Assembly (NCBI GenBank): GCA_009760855.2
Contig: WPIO01000005.1
Location: forward strand, 13,382,001 to 13,446,000
Direction: 5' to 3'
From: Cristatella mucedo
Taxonomy: Eukaryota > Bryozoa > Phylactolaemata > Cristatellidae
Length of the DNA: 64,000 nt
Shown here: positions 1 through 51,372 of the stretch, piece by piece
How positions within the stretch are numbered: the first letter of the stretch is position 1
How the letters are laid out: the number at the start of each line of letters is the position of its first letter
Made by a program: the position numbers and the translations under genes
Notes under the pieces: generated by a model
What the model saw: the letters and a program-made list of their open reading frames with translations, nothing else
Told to the model about the DNA's origin: nothing
Databases searched by the model: none

Positions 1-127
1 GTTTGCGTCCGACCAGCTGCCCGCGCGCGGCCGCCGCCCGACCGACTCGGTCGGAGCTTCGGCTCGCTGTAGCACCCCAGCCACCTTTTTCGCAACCACC
101 TCATACAACGACACCTCTCTCTTCCCG

Positions 128-170
<43 letters not shown>

Positions 171-1206
171 GACAGATATTAATTTCTCTGATGGTACTGT
201 GCAAATTTATTATTATTATTATTATCCTTATTGTCTTTGTCTTTCTCTCGCTCTCTACCTGTCGTGACTTGCAGACGTCGACCAGTGCAGCCTCTTTGTT
301 GTTCAGCGCCTACACAACAAACCGTAGCCGCTCATGGACGGCACTGCGCCGTCTCAGAGTTCTACGCGGTTGCCTCGCGTTCCACCCATCATCACCTTCC
401 TCGATGTGCCTGCGGTTGGCGAGACTGAAAATGACGAGGCAGAAAGCGGCGGCGGCCGCGGCAGAAACTTGGCGACCGGCCCTGCCCGACAGCCGGAGCG
501 AACAGTAAATGCAGGCAAGTGGCGACAGTCGGCGGGCGCGAGTCCGTCCGACCGAAAAGTTGCCGCGAATCCGGTGCGCCACCTTCATTCTGCTATGTTG
601 GGTTTTGTCACCGCCGGCGTTTGTGGGCGGGCGTCTTCTGCAGCTGGGGTCGTAGAAAACGCCGCCGCTGGTGAACTTTCCTTACCCTCTGCTGCGCCCG
701 CGAAGTGTCGCGCCGTTTCTCGCATTCTCCGTTAGTGCGCGCAGCCGCTCGACTGCCTGTGCGGCGCAGTTGTCTGCACCAGGCAGCCATTTTCGCCGCC
801 CTTTGCATCCTCCTGCTGCTCGCGAGCGACTAGCGAAGCCGCTGCAATTCTTCTGAAATATTTGCGGGACTACTAAGCTAAGCAGCACACAAGAAACCTA
901 GACGCAATGCGTTTGACGCGAGGCTGAAGTTCAATTTGTTTCCTTTGGAGCCTCCCGTGCGACGGCGAGATTCCGCGAAGCATGAGGCAGCCGAGCCTGC
1001 CAGCCGGCGAGAATCAGCGAAATGCCTGAAGCCGGCCTTAAACGGCGAGTCTTGCTTCCTGCTTCGATCTTCCTTTTTGCAGGAAGCTTACACCGTCAGT
1101 CTTCCTTTTAAGTCTTGCTTACTACTCGCTCCGGCCCCTGGTGTTCATAGGAAAATGGCTTTTGTTGGGCAGGTGAGAAATTGCCCCGCTCGATGTACCT
1201 ATCTCT
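1..1206. other. CpG- and GC-rich stretch, possible promoter/5' exon region
   Basis: Much richer in CpG than the following 3 kb, with a TC microsatellite at 131-169 and an 8-bp-arm palindrome at 38-54. An ATG at 1155 opens a six-codon frame (MAFVGQ) ending at a good gtgaga donor at 1173, but its phase (0) does not fit the exon at 4563 directly. It could be the 5' end of the channel gene or of a gene to the left; I cannot place a transcription start. Confidence 0.3.
131..169. repeat. TC dinucleotide microsatellite
   Basis: About 19 uninterrupted TC units. Confidence 0.95.
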
Positions 1207-1807
1207 GAATTTTAACTTTTCACGATTGCTTTTATCGTCCGCCGCCTCACTGTCGTATTCTTGCGCCACTGGCTCGTAGATTCCCATAAACAGGAACACT
1301 CGTATAAGGCTTCAATTGTTTGGCCGGTCGATTTATCCGCCCTGCATTTCAAGGCAGCTGAGAAGGCGTGCCCTTGACTGCATCTACGATTGGTCATATA
1401 CCAAGTGTTGCACGAGTCTTGGCCAAGGAGTAGAACCACGTTTGGCTGCTAATATTCTTCGTTAAGTCTACCCCAAGGCTCGGACCGCCCCTAGTTTTGG
1501 CGACGCACACACCGAAAACTCGAGTAGATAGGAAGCAGGTAGGAGGTGAGATTCGCCACGTTAAGCCGGTTTAAGCCAGTGTCAGCTCGAGCTTTTGAGT
1601 CCTTGTCTAGCTGCACTGTTGGTAATCCCGATAATCAGGATACGATACGTTACGTATTCGTGACGATCGATATCGCAATTCTATATCCTACGCGATCGTG
1701 TTCGTAATCCCGCCCCGGCTGACGGCGCCTCCTCGTACGAGCGCTTTCTGAATAAGTGGGTAACGAACCGCCGTGCGGCAGTCGGAGGCAGGGCCTGACT
1801 TTCTGCC

Positions 1808-1978
1808 GGGCCGCAATAGCCCAGGAGGTAATGTGCTCGCTCTTCACAACCGAGGTCGTGGGGGGTTCGAATCCTGCGGTGGGCGGTCCTTTATTTCCAA
1901 CTGCCGGCGAGGGTGATGGCCGATGAGGCTCTTCTGTCGCTATAAAAAATGGAGGCTGTTAAATCAGCCAGTATTTAT
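1808..1978 (+). mobile_element. SINE-A copy (tRNA-derived)
   Basis: tRNA-like head with a B-box (GGTTCGAATCC) followed by the shared body: GGTGATGGCCG, GAGGCTCTTCTGTCGCTATA and GTTAAATCAGC. The same order recurs in at least six other copies in the window. Confidence 0.75.
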
Positions 1979-2079
1979 TAACATTTATTTCCCATCTCTA
2001 CTCTGCGGCTCACTCACTCACCGTCGCAATGGCTGAAACAGAATAGGCTGCATGGAAATTGACCAAATACTGCAAGCAA

Positions 2080-4562
2080 CTAGGAGGGAATCGCTACATC
2101 GTGGAGAACGCGTGCAACTACAACCGTAGCAGTTACATTATTGGCCACATGAAGATAGTTACAAGATTGAGATAGGCAATACGTGTTGAGAGAAGGGAAA
2201 TCTGCGTGATTAAAAGAAAAGGACAGAGCTCTTCTGTCGCCATACAGAAAGAGGCTGCTCTGTGCTAAGAGAAAAACCTCGACCAAAAAACCACTGCTAT
2301 TTGCGAAAAGACACGGCCGAGACTGAAAACCAAAAAATGCAACAACAAAGGTGACGTAAGAAAAACCATTTAGCACAATGCAACCATTTCATGGACTTCG
2401 GGTAAACTGATTGTAACTATTTGGGAGTGGATTGTGCCAGCAGAAGGCCGATATATTTGTAAGAGCGAATGAAGTAGCGCTGCCGTCAGTTCTCGTGTGA
2501 GGATTAGAGCTTTGTCAAATGAGCTGTTACACGGGTACAAGTGCATGGCGAGGCGAGAAAAATGTAGCGTTCCGTCTAAATGATTTGGAAGCCATCGATC
2601 GAAAGTAAAGTATTTTACCTACTTTAGATGTATGCTAACGGTAGCAGCTCTAATTAATTCGTCTGCTGTGAGTATCAAGTGATAGAAATGTATTAGTGGT
2701 TATACTATAACAGTAATAATCATAGGTCTTTAGTATTTCACCCTACTTGAACTGACTCTCTACCCCGGTGCTTTAAAAACTAGCAGCAAGAGTAGCACTA
2801 AACAAAAATTCGTCATTAGCAAAGTATCATCCTTTGACAAGAGAGCAAAAACAAATAGATATAATGAATAGATCAGCTTGCAAAAACATGCAAAAAGACG
2901 CTCGTGGTCCCCCATTTGTAGAACACCCTAGTCAGTAGCACGAACTGAATCGTTCACAGGTGAGCATGGGTGAGAAAAGCCCACGGGAACTAAATCGGGA
3001 GCGAATTGAAAGCTGAGCAGAGCTAAGACATTACAGACGGTGACAGGAGCCGGGTCCAAGCTACTGGCTTTCAGTACATATATACTGTTGGCTCGATCAC
3101 CAAAAGAGTTTATTTTAGAGGGAGGAACAGCAAGACGACTGGCGAGGCGAGGCGCGTGCAGGTGCGTGCGAGAGCATGTGACTGGAGGAGCAAGGAGGCA
3201 AGATAGGTAGGCTGGTGATGTGACCTGTGAGCCAGACGAGATTATCGTGAAATCGATTAAATCCTTGATAGGAAGCCAGCGAATCTCAGACAGAAGTAAG
3301 GTGATGTTTGTAGCTACTCCGCCGACGACGACAGATCAGAAGAGCCGCTGAGTGTTGCACCAGTTTAAGACAATTAATGGAGGCAAGGATTCCTGGATAC
3401 GTGGATTCGCAGTAATCTAGAAGCGACTTCACAAGCGCATGAGCTACCCATGACTAGCACCTCTGATTTCGGGGGGGGGGGATTTAGAAGGCCTGCTGAG
3501 GGTTCAGCAAATGCATTTCTTGGATGCCACTTGTCTCCCTAATCTCTGAGATGCAGCTTATTCCGTGCTATGTCTAACGATGCACACTTGAAGCGTCTCA
3601 TACAGCCGTGCAAGTTCGAATGCTGAAGCCGTCCCCAAAGCTCCCAGGCCGGATCGCATTGGTTTTTCGCACTCTTCAATTTATCTCGACGATTTCCAGA
3701 AGCCACGATGAATAGCTGCCGATTCGTCGTGGCTTCTACTGGCCCACTTTGAGGAATGCGCATTTCTGTCGTCTTCCTGTCCCATTAAGTCATCGAGGGC
3801 TACTCCGAAAGCTGCAGATTTTAACTCTACTTATTCATGCTCAGAGAACTTTGCCGCCTGCGAACTTGGAAACCCTTGGTCTTTTGAGGAGTGTCCTCTG
3901 AAGTGGGCCCTCTGTCTGCATGTGTTTTTTTTGTATCGTTGGTAGCTTTCTCATAAGATTGATGCGTTACTCCGCTCCGGTACCTCGCAAAATAGAGATT
4001 AACGGTTTCCGCTAGAAGGTTTATTCCACAAAGCTGAAAGCACTAGAAAAAATTTTGGGGATTGTGCTTTCATAAATGTCCACAACGACAGTTATTATGC
4101 CGTATTACTTGCTTAGTGGCTATAGAGACCAGGTTATTGACATATCTTTATGTGGAATGACTCCAGTGCGTCTAAGAAAATTAAGAGGCTGCACATCAGT
4201 CTCGTGGAGATTCGAGTTTCAATTTATAAGGAGTTCGAGTACCCATTTACATGAATATGAGTAGTGTATGGTTTCGGATAAACCAATATCTACCCTTCGT
4301 AATGGCTGTATGGGAAAAAGAGTATAAGGTGGTTTGACTTTTGGTGCATTCATAGAGTCAGTGACTCAAACCTCTTGCCAGCGTTCATGCTGGAGTAAAG
4401 AGCTTGCTACAAAAAACCTGTGGTCAGCTCGCTGAGACTTGTAATTTTAACTGTGGGCGATGTGGAGAAACGTCTTGCAAAATTCAGTTATGCTTATATA
4501 GTCCTAGTTCTACCAAACCTTGTTGACGGATGCTTTTAAAAGCATTATTTTTTCTTCTGCAG
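2080..4562. other. Gene-poor AT-rich stretch with decayed LINE sequence
   Basis: No convincing coding exon. About 2955-3470 resembles the minus strand of a decayed LINE (phrases such as CCTGTGAGCCAGACGAG and GAAGCCAGCGAATCTCAG recur in altered form near 31.4 kb and 14.8 kb). A run of ten G lies at about 3472. Confidence 0.35.
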
Positions 4563-42988
<38,426 letters not shown>

Positions 42989-43404
42989 CACTGTGCATGC
43001 TGACGCTAACCACATTTGCATGCTGACCCTGTGCATGTCACCCCTAACCATGTTATTCATGTTGTTTGTTTATCAAGCATGATATTACTCACCATTCAAT
43101 TGCATTTCCCTTTGCAGCAAATGTAAAGCGTCTGGAGAGAGATTGAGTTCTCTGAGGGCGCTTTGTCAAGTGCATTAATATTATTGTTATTATTATTACT
43201 ATTAGAGGCAGAGAGAGAGGGACAGAGACAGCGACAGGGAGAGACAGAGAGACAGAAAGAAAAAGATGCAGAAATAGTCGGAGACACCAAGACGTAGAGA
43301 CAAAAGAAAGCAAAAAAGAGAGAGGGTAAAATATATAAATATCCAGTATAAACTGAACACACAATTTATTCAGGTAGTACACATATATGATTACACAAGT
43401 AATT

Positions 43405-43525
43405 CGTTTGCTAAGCACTCCAATGGAACTCAATCTCATTCTAGGCGCTCTACATATATAACGCGAGGCCTGCGACCTTTGTCGTTAGGAGGTGAGCGCC
43501 TTACCCCTGGGCCAAACCAGGGTGC
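43405..43525 (-). mobile_element. SINE-B copy, minus strand
   Basis: Reverse complement: CACCCTGGTTTGGCCCAGGG head with A-box-like sequence, then AGAGCGCCTAGAATGAGATT and a GAGTTCCATTGGAGTGCTT tail. Confidence 0.75.
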
Positions 43526-44171
43526 CTTCAAATAGATTCGCAGGTAAATACACACATCTGGAGCTGAATAAAAATTAGCTGGAGAGGGAACGTAGGGACG
43601 CAGGTTTGAGAGAGGGAAGAGAAAGAGAGCACAAAATTGGACAGCGAGTGCACAGGGAAACAGGACAAGCAGAACAAGGCGAGAGGCAGACGAGGTGGCG
43701 ATTAGAATGAAAAGTGGTGCTATTGAGAAAACGGATGCAAGCACGAGTAAAAAGCAGTCATGAAAAACTTTGAACTGCTACAGCTGAATTCGTGGAGGCA
43801 TCGGTGTGTTCCATGCGATTGTCAGAAAAGCAAGACCTGCTTGACGGTAGACATTGGCGAGATGAACGCGGCCAAATATACGGGTTCTGATTATATGAGC
43901 GCAACAAGGAGCAACTCGTGATGCAATGCCGTAAAAAAATGGTACATAAAAGGAAAATCGACGCGTAGTTGGCAGGCTTTCTATGTTGTCCAGAGCGAAT
44001 CGCTCGAACTTTCGTGCACAAAGCGAGCGACTGCGAGCTGACACCGTGCCCCTAGGTCGTTTCGGTTGAAAGACGCGACTCCCCTATTCCCACTTGGCTG
44101 AACTTCGACAGACGCGCGGGGTCGGCAGCGACGGCCGTTGACGGACGAGCGAACCAGCGTGGAGCGGTGAG

Positions 44172-44291
44172 GCTCGCCTCTGCTCTGCGGCATGCTCGCC
44201 TCTGCTCTGAGGCTCGCCTCTGCTCTGAGGCTCGCCTCTGCTCTGCGGCATGCTCGCCTCTGCTCTGAGGCTCGCCTCTGCTCTGCGGCCT
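44172..44291 (+). repeat. Six tandem copies of an 18-22-bp unit
   Basis: Unit GCTCGCCTCTGCTCTGAG, alternating with a longer form ending CTGCGGCAT, in a regular higher-order pattern (long, short, short, long, short, long). Confidence 0.95.
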
Positions 44292-44320
44292 GCGCGCCGC
44301 GAGTTGCACGTCGCCAGGCC

Positions 44321-44349
44321 AGCTGTACCGCGGCTACCGCGGTACAGCT
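44321..44349. repeat. Perfect 13-bp inverted repeat
   Basis: AGCTGTACCGCGG and its exact reverse complement CCGCGGTACAGCT, separated by CTA, 30 bp after the 18-bp tandem array. Confidence 0.96.
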
Positions 44350-45059
44350 CCGTTCGCCGAGCTTGCGGACAAAATTCTCGGCATGCAGATATTCTTCTGC
44401 CGCAGGAAGCCTTAAAACGCTCGAATTCAGCAGTTTTCACAGTCAGCGGCTTTGGAGAGGAGGAGGCCACCTCTTTGCAACCGCTACTAGCCGGCTCGCA
44501 GCCGGCCGCCAGGTCCAAGTCAGCGTTAGCCGGGTACGCGGTCCCGGTGCGTCGGCTCTTGAGAAGTGAACGTCGTCAGCTGTCGCCGCCGCCGCAGCGG
44601 ACGGAGCTCGTCGAGGCCGCGACTCGACTCGACCTGACTCGTCGCTGATGCTGAGGCGCCTGCCTCAAGGGGGCTCGCTCGCGCAGACGACCTGCCGTGC
44701 AGCCGGCTGAGGGTCGCCGTCTCTGGGCGGGTCACAGTACACAGAGTACTCTGAGGGGGCTCGTTGAGAGCAGCTGCTGTTAGGCGGGCGAATCTTGAAG
44801 TCTCGCTCAGCACGTATCGGCGCGAACCTCAGCACGCACGTTCACAAAGCTTAATACTTCATCTATATGCCCTATGTGAACGTTCATTACGTCGCCGCGG
44901 TTGAGTCGGATTGATGGAAACGTGGGCGCGGTTACGGCCATATGGCGGCACAGGCGGTACGGCGGCTGCAGCCGGAGAGCGTGGAGAGCGCGAGGAGTGT
45001 GAGCTGGCCGCTCTTGCTCAGGAAACATCCGAGTTTGCATTCAAAGAAAAGCAAATACA

Positions 45060-45195
45060 GATTGGCTGATTCAACTGCCTTGTTTTATATAGCGGCGTAT
45101 GAGCCTTGGCAGCCGTCACTCCTGCTCGCAGCGGGTAATAGAGGATTGCATTCTCTTCAGGACTCGAACCCGCGACCTGGGTTATGTTTTTGTTA
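45060..45195 (-). mobile_element. SINE-A copy, minus strand
   Basis: GGCTGATTCAACTGCC, ATAGCGGCGTATGAGCC and GGACTCGAACCCGCGACC (complement of the B-box region) in SINE-A order. Confidence 0.75.
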
Positions 45196-45839
45196 ACGCG
45201 GGGCTTTGGTAATTTGAAAACACTTACCCTTGTTTGGGCACTTGCTCTTGACAAAGATATCGAGGAGCTATTGACTACGTGTAAAACCATCCATAAATAA
45301 AGCAATTAGTGGCCGCTACCTCGAACAGTGAAAGGTGGGCATAATATGCTAACCTTAATTTTGAGACTTTCGGATGCTTAGCTTGTTAACTTGACTAGTC
45401 ATCTATTCCAATCGCTCAGCGTCGGCTATAAAATCCATCTACGTGACTTCCGTGTTCATGTCTTCATTCGGACTCGCCTAACGGATATTACAAACGCGGT
45501 GTGATGCATCCACGTCCGGTCAGAACTAGGCAGCAAACACAGCGCTCGTAACGGTGCTAGTCTCAACCAACGCGCTACAAGGACTGATGATGTCAGAAAC
45601 TTGTATCTAGCCACGGAACGCGCTCTTATCTTACCACATTAACATCCGTATTCATAGTCCGTATTCATTTATAATGTAGACCAGTCTATTTGCCGGCATC
45701 GGACGGTTACCGGCGTTCAACGGCAGCCAAGACGTACACCAACGGCTCTCCGGCCTAGAGCTGAAATCAGCTCCAATGCCAATGCCAAATCCTGAATCAC
45801 AGCTGTCCGCCTCTCTCATGGCGCGGGCTTGTTATAATT

Positions 45840-45965
45840 CATTATATATAATTCATTTATGTAGCGCCCCAAGAGAACTTAATCTCTATTCAAGCGCTTC
45901 ATGTATGCCTCGGGGCTCGAGCCCACGACCTCAGTCAGACCTTGGTCGGGGCGTTATTATACTGC
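45840..45965 (-). mobile_element. SINE-B copy, minus strand
   Basis: TAGCGCCCCAAGAGAACTTA then ATCTCTATTCAAGCGCTTC (tail) and GGGCTCGAGCCCACGACC (B-box region), with a GACCTTGGTCGGGGCG head. Confidence 0.85.
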
Positions 45966-46264
45966 AACGGCAAATGACTATCGCATAATCGCGAATAATG
46001 CTTACAAGGGCCTACAAATGAAAACTTGTTTCAGTTATTTTCAAATTGATATTGAATTCAAGTAAATTTTAAAGTGCTCTTTCAGAATCTGTAAGTAACT
46101 CTATTTGACCCAGCACGTCAGAATTTTTAACAATTTGCGTTTTTATTTTACAACACTTTCCCATTCAGTACAATAGCTTTTTACACTTGTTTAATGACAC
46201 TATAATCTGGCTTAAATACAGTTTAAACATACGTCTTCCTTCATTTGAGCAAATATGTTTAAAC

Positions 46265-49150
46265 TGCCTCTTCCTCGACTTTCTGCTACATAACATTGCT
46301 GAAATTCGGGCTTGTGTAGGCAAGGATACCACGTCTAAGCTGGTCGATGCATTTGTGACATCCCGTCTTGACTTCTGTAACTTACTGCTTGCTGGCCTAC
46401 CGGCATGGACAATCAGGCGATTACAGCTGGTGCAAAACTCGGCAGCCAGGCTTGTCTGTCGTGAGCGTCGCAGTTGCCACATCACACCACTTCTCGCCGA
46501 CCTGCACTGGCTACCAGTCAGAAAAAGCATCGATTTCAAGGTTCTGTCCCTCACTTTCAGGTCCCTTCATTCTTTGACTCCAGCCTACCTATCAGATATA
46601 CTGCCCTACCAGGCTAAGCATTGTACTACTCGCTTTTCGGAATCTAACTGTTACTTATACCTCGTACAAACCTCAAATCCTTTGGAGGACGTGCCTTTAG
46701 TTCGCATGCTCCCAAAGCCTGGAACTCACTCCCAACTTGCGTCACGACATCCCCTGACTTGACCACAAGAACGTCGTTTCGAGAAATCGGGGTCTCAGGC
46801 AGACCTAGTCAATTTTAAAGACTTCCTTCGAGTTTACACCCGAAAGCTTAAAAAAGCCAGGGTTTCTTTTTTCATTAGAAATCTGAATTCCTGCCAGTCG
46901 GACACTAAACAGATTTACAAAACAGTAAACCATTTACTGGCCCATGCTGTCAGGTCTGACTCCCCAGATATTAAGGGCTCAGCCGAAAAGTTTTCAGCCT
47001 TCATTAATGAAAAAATTGTGCACATTTGTGCCTCCATTAAGCCCCCTCCAACCAAAGCAATCGCGGTTCCTCAACCTGTGACTTTTCTTAGAAGGTTCTC
47101 CGATGTTTCTGCCTGTGATGTGGCTGCCTTAGTAAGGTCTAGCAAAAAGAGCTCGTCTCCTGAAGACCCTATACCTTCAACTCTGTGATCTTCACTTGCA
47201 GACCAACTTAGCCCTCCCATAACCAACATTTTTCATGCTTCTTTGGGAAAAGGGGTCGTCCCCAAGTCCTTCAAATCGGCAATCGTTAGACCTATTCTAA
47301 AAAAGCCTGGATTAGACACAGAGGTCCTAGCAAGCTATCGTCCAGTTTCCCTTCTTCCGTTCTTATCAAAGATTCTTGAAAAAACTGTTGCTAAGCAGCT
47401 AGTTGAACATATTGAAAATAATAGAATGTCAGAAACATTTCAGTCAGGGTTCAAGAGGCAGCACTCTACTGAAACTGCTCTCCTCCGTGTTAACAATGAC
47501 ATTCTACGTGGCAACGACGACGGGAATGTCACTGCCCTAACTCTGCTAGATCTGTCTGTTTGCTGCCTTCGACACTGTTGATCACGAAGTTCTGCTTGAA
47601 CGATTGATAACAACGATCGGTCTGGCAGACGAAGCACTGGCGTGGTTTAAATCATACTTGTCTGATCGAGTTCAATCCGTGTCGTGTGGGGGTCAGGTCT
47701 CAGACATGAGAAGGGTCACCTGTGGAGTCCCTCAAGGGTCTGTACTCGGTCCTTTGCTGTTCTCCATTTATACACAACCTCTGGGAAAAGTGATTAAGGC
47801 CCATCGAATAGGATATCACTTCTATGCTGACGATACTCAGTTGTATTTGTCATTTAAACCGTCGGAATCTGCTGCAGCAACTGAGAAACTGAATGCTTGC
47901 CTTGCCGATATTCGATCCTGGATGTCGGAAAACTTCCTGAAATTAAATGACGATAAAACCGAACTGCTTCTCATAGGACACCCTAAGCGTGTGACTGGAT
48001 TAAAAGGCTTTGCTGTTCTAATAGGTGATGCTATTGTGCGACCTTCAGTACGTGCTCGTAATCTAGGTGTCGTGTTCGACAGCTGCCTAGGTTTCAATAG
48101 CTTCTTTCAGAAGACTGCCTCTAGAGCTAGCCATCACATCCGATCCCTATCCAAGATTAGAAGCTGTCTCCCACAGTGGCTTGTAAAACATTCAACTAGC
48201 TCCTTAGTTCTGTCTCGGCTTGATTATTGTAATTCTTTTTTGGCTGGGCTGCCAAAGAAAGCTATTATGCCACTACAGCGGACTATGAATATGGCTGCAA
48301 GGTTGGTCTTCAAGTCCCAGCGGTTTGAGCACGTGTCACCTCTGTTGAAAGAGCTAGGATGGTTGCCGGTTGAGCAAAGGATACAGAGGAAAGTTCTTAC
48401 GCTGACCCACAAGGCCCGCCACGGCTTGGCTCCTTCGTACCTAGCTGAACTGCTGCATCAGTTTCAGCCTGTTCGCGCCCTCAGGTCCTGTGTGGACAAT
48501 AAATTAGCTGTCCCATTCCTCCGCTTAAAGACCGTTGGCGACAGAAGCTTTAGCTCTGCAGGTCCTAGACTGAGGAACTCGCTTCCAAAATTCTTACGCA
48601 ACGACATCTACTCTCCAACTGCCGACTATGGCACATCTTTTTCAGTGGTCCTGAACTGCTACTTCTATGCTACTCACTACCTCAACTGCTCTCCTGACTC
48701 AGCTATGCTATCCACTTTCTCTTTGTTGCGTGAGACGAAGTCTGTTGGCTACCGAATGCGTACCGAAAGCCGCTTAGGCTGTGAGTGCGGTATACAAAAC
48801 TCTCCTGCGTAACACCCACATGGTCTTTATGACTTTGTGGAGTTACTGACGGAGATACATTACATTCAAAAAGAAATTTAAAATGCACCTATTTATGACA
48901 GCATTTAGTGGGTCCCTGTGATTCGTCCTTCATGTGCTTATGCGTGCTGACACTGTTGCATGCTGCCACTGACCACACTTGCATGCTGAATCTGTGCATG
49001 TCACCCCTAACCACGTTATTCATGTTGTTTATTGATCATGCCAATACTCACAATTCAATCGCGTTTCCCTTTGCAGCATATGTGAAGCTCCTAGAAAGAG
49101 ATTGAGTTTTCTAAGGGCGCTGTATAAGTGCATTATTATTATTTTTATTG
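46265..49150 (+). mobile_element. LINE-B copy interrupted by a LINE-A insertion
   Basis: LINE-B coding sequence runs to GACTTGACCACA at 46767 and resumes at about 48865 with TTCAAAAAGAAATTTAAAAT, its natural continuation, then the 3' UTR and ATT tail. The inserted 2.1 kb is LINE-A. Confidence 0.92.
46768..48865 (+). mobile_element. LINE-A, longest copy, nested in LINE-B
   Basis: Non-LTR retrotransposon ORF2 3' two-thirds: SAIVRPILKKPGLD and YRPVSLLPFLSKILEK (RT motifs 1-2), [32 protein letters not shown] (catalytic box), [17 protein letters not shown], and C-terminal [20 protein letters not shown] to 48812. One in-frame stop near 47187 and a frameshift near 47567 inactivate it; 5' truncated. 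The tail is GATACATTACA. CR1/L2-like by motif pattern. Confidence 0.93.
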
Positions 49151-49664
49151 TTAACTCTAACCCAGTCATTTTTATGTAAACTGTGTGCCCTTTGAACAAT
49201 TCTCTAATATGTGGACCAGAAAAAAGCCAGCTTTCATTTTTGCCTCGCTAATTGTAGGACACTTTTCTGGTAAGTACTTAAAAGGATCATCTTTTTGGTT
49301 CAGACCTTAGCATAGTTGTACATTAATCCAAGCTCCGTTTGTTTAACTAGACCTTAGGTGTTGCTGCAGTAGACTAGTGAATCCTTCATCCAAAAGTACG
49401 GAAGAAACTCTTTTTCACGATGTCTGTGCCACAAAAATGTAGTACCAAGCGCAAGAAAGTTTCTCTCTTTATTCTAGAACCGAGAGTTCACCGGCCTCTT
49501 TGAGCAGGTCAAGGTCTCTCACTATGTCATCAAGATCAGATTGTGTCATTAGTTTAGACTTTAGAACGTCAAAAGCAACATAGTTGTCATCAAAGCCACC
49601 TTAACAGCCGTTCGTGTACGTGTCTGGTTTGCAACTCCGCGAAGCCACGAAACCTTTTATGAGC

Positions 49665-51043
49665 GGTGCTACGCAGGAGAGCACTTCCTGGAGCGAAACT
49701 AAAACCCTGCGAGGGACTTCTTTCGCATTCGCTAGCAAACAGCCGTCATCTCACTTAACACAGCAACGTGAAAGGCTGAGTCAAAATGATGGGGAAATAG
49801 GTGAGTAGCATAGAAAAATTGTAGCACACTGATAAAAAGCCGCTGCTAAAGTATGCGGCAGGGGTTGAGGTAGTGAGTAGCTTGGAAGTAGCAGCTCAGG
49901 ACCGCTGGAAAGGAAGAACCATAGTCGGCGGCAGCAGGAGAGTAGCTGTTGTTGCGTAAGAATTGCGGCAGAGTTCCACAGTCCACGACCTGCAGAGCTA
50001 AAGCTTCTGTCGCCAACGGTCTTTAAGCGGAGGAATGGAACAGCTAATCTATTGTCCACTGAGAGCTCGAACAGGCTAAAACTGGTGCAGCAGTTCAGCT
50101 AGGTATGGAGGAGCCAAGCCATGGCGGGCTTTGTGGGTCAGCGTAAGATCGTTGCTCTGTATACGTTGCTCAACCGACATCCATCCTAGCTCTTTTAGCA
50201 AAGGAGACACGTTCTCAAACCTCTGGGACTTGAAGACTAGCCTTCGAGTAATATTCATAGTCAGCTGCAGTGATCTAATTGCTTTCTTTGGTAGCCCAGC
50301 CAAAAGGGAATTACAGTAATTAAGCCGAGACAGAACTAAGGAGCTAGGTAAATTTTTTACAAACCACTGTGGAAGACAGCCCCTAATCTTGGATAGGGAT
50401 CGGACGTGATGGCTAGCTGTAGGAGCAGTCTTCTGAATGAATCTTTTAAAATTTAGGCAGCTATCAAAAACGACACCTAAATTTCGAGCACGTAGTGATG
50501 GTCGCACAACAGCATCACTTATTAGAAGAGTGAAGCGTTTGAATTCAACCACGCGCTTAGGGTGTCCTATGAGAAGCAGTTCGGTTTTATCGTCATTTAG
50601 TTTCAAGAAGTTTACCGACATCCAGGATCGAATATCGGCAAGGCAAGCATTCAGTTTCTCAGTTGCTGCAGCAGATTCCGACGGTTTAAATGACAAATAC
50701 AACTGAGTATCGTCAGCATAGAAGTGATATCCTATTCCATGGGCCTTAATCACTTTTCCCAGAGGTTGTGTATAAATGGAGAACAGCAAGGGACCGAGGA
50801 CGGACCCTTGAGGGACTCCACAGCTGACCGGTCTCGTGTGTTAGACCTGACCCCCATACGACACGGATTGAACACGATCAGACAAGTACGATTTCAACCA
50901 ATACCAGTGCTTCGTCTGCCAGAGCGATCGTTGTTCTCAATCGTTTAAGCAGAACATCGTGATCAATGGTTTCGAAGGCAGCTGACAGATCTAGCAGAGC
51001 TAGGGCAGTGACATTCCCGTCATCGTTGCCACGTAGAATTTAA
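49665..51043 (-). mobile_element. LINE-A copy, minus strand
   Basis: An open minus-strand frame at 50076-50789 includes [17 protein letters not shown] and [17 protein letters not shown], nearly identical to the copy at 46.8 kb. The left end (3' UTR) is diverged and partly duplicated. 5' truncated at about 51043. Confidence 0.92.
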
Positions 51044-51181
51044 TTGTGGTGGCTTAAGCAAGAAATTGAAAATCGAACACAGAGTAAGACACACAAAGAA
51101 AGGCAAAATGAAAATAAATGAGTGTATGAAAAATATGAGATCGAGCAAGGCTATATAGGTATGTGAACGTATCGTGTGTAT

Positions 51182-51369
<188 letters not shown>

Positions 51370-51372
<3 letters not shown>

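Larger units (their letters stand above)
44000..44960. other. CpG-rich block between the two genes
   Basis: High GC and CpG, an 18-bp tandem repeat and a strong palindrome. Several open frames on both strands, none recognisable. Could be an unmethylated island or promoter, but no downstream exon was found before TTC8. Confidence 0.35.

Noticed and set aside
47604-48812. 402-codon open frame as a host gene
   Set aside because: It has reverse-transcriptase motifs (YADD box, [10 protein letters not shown]), a retroelement 3' tail and several other copies in the window.
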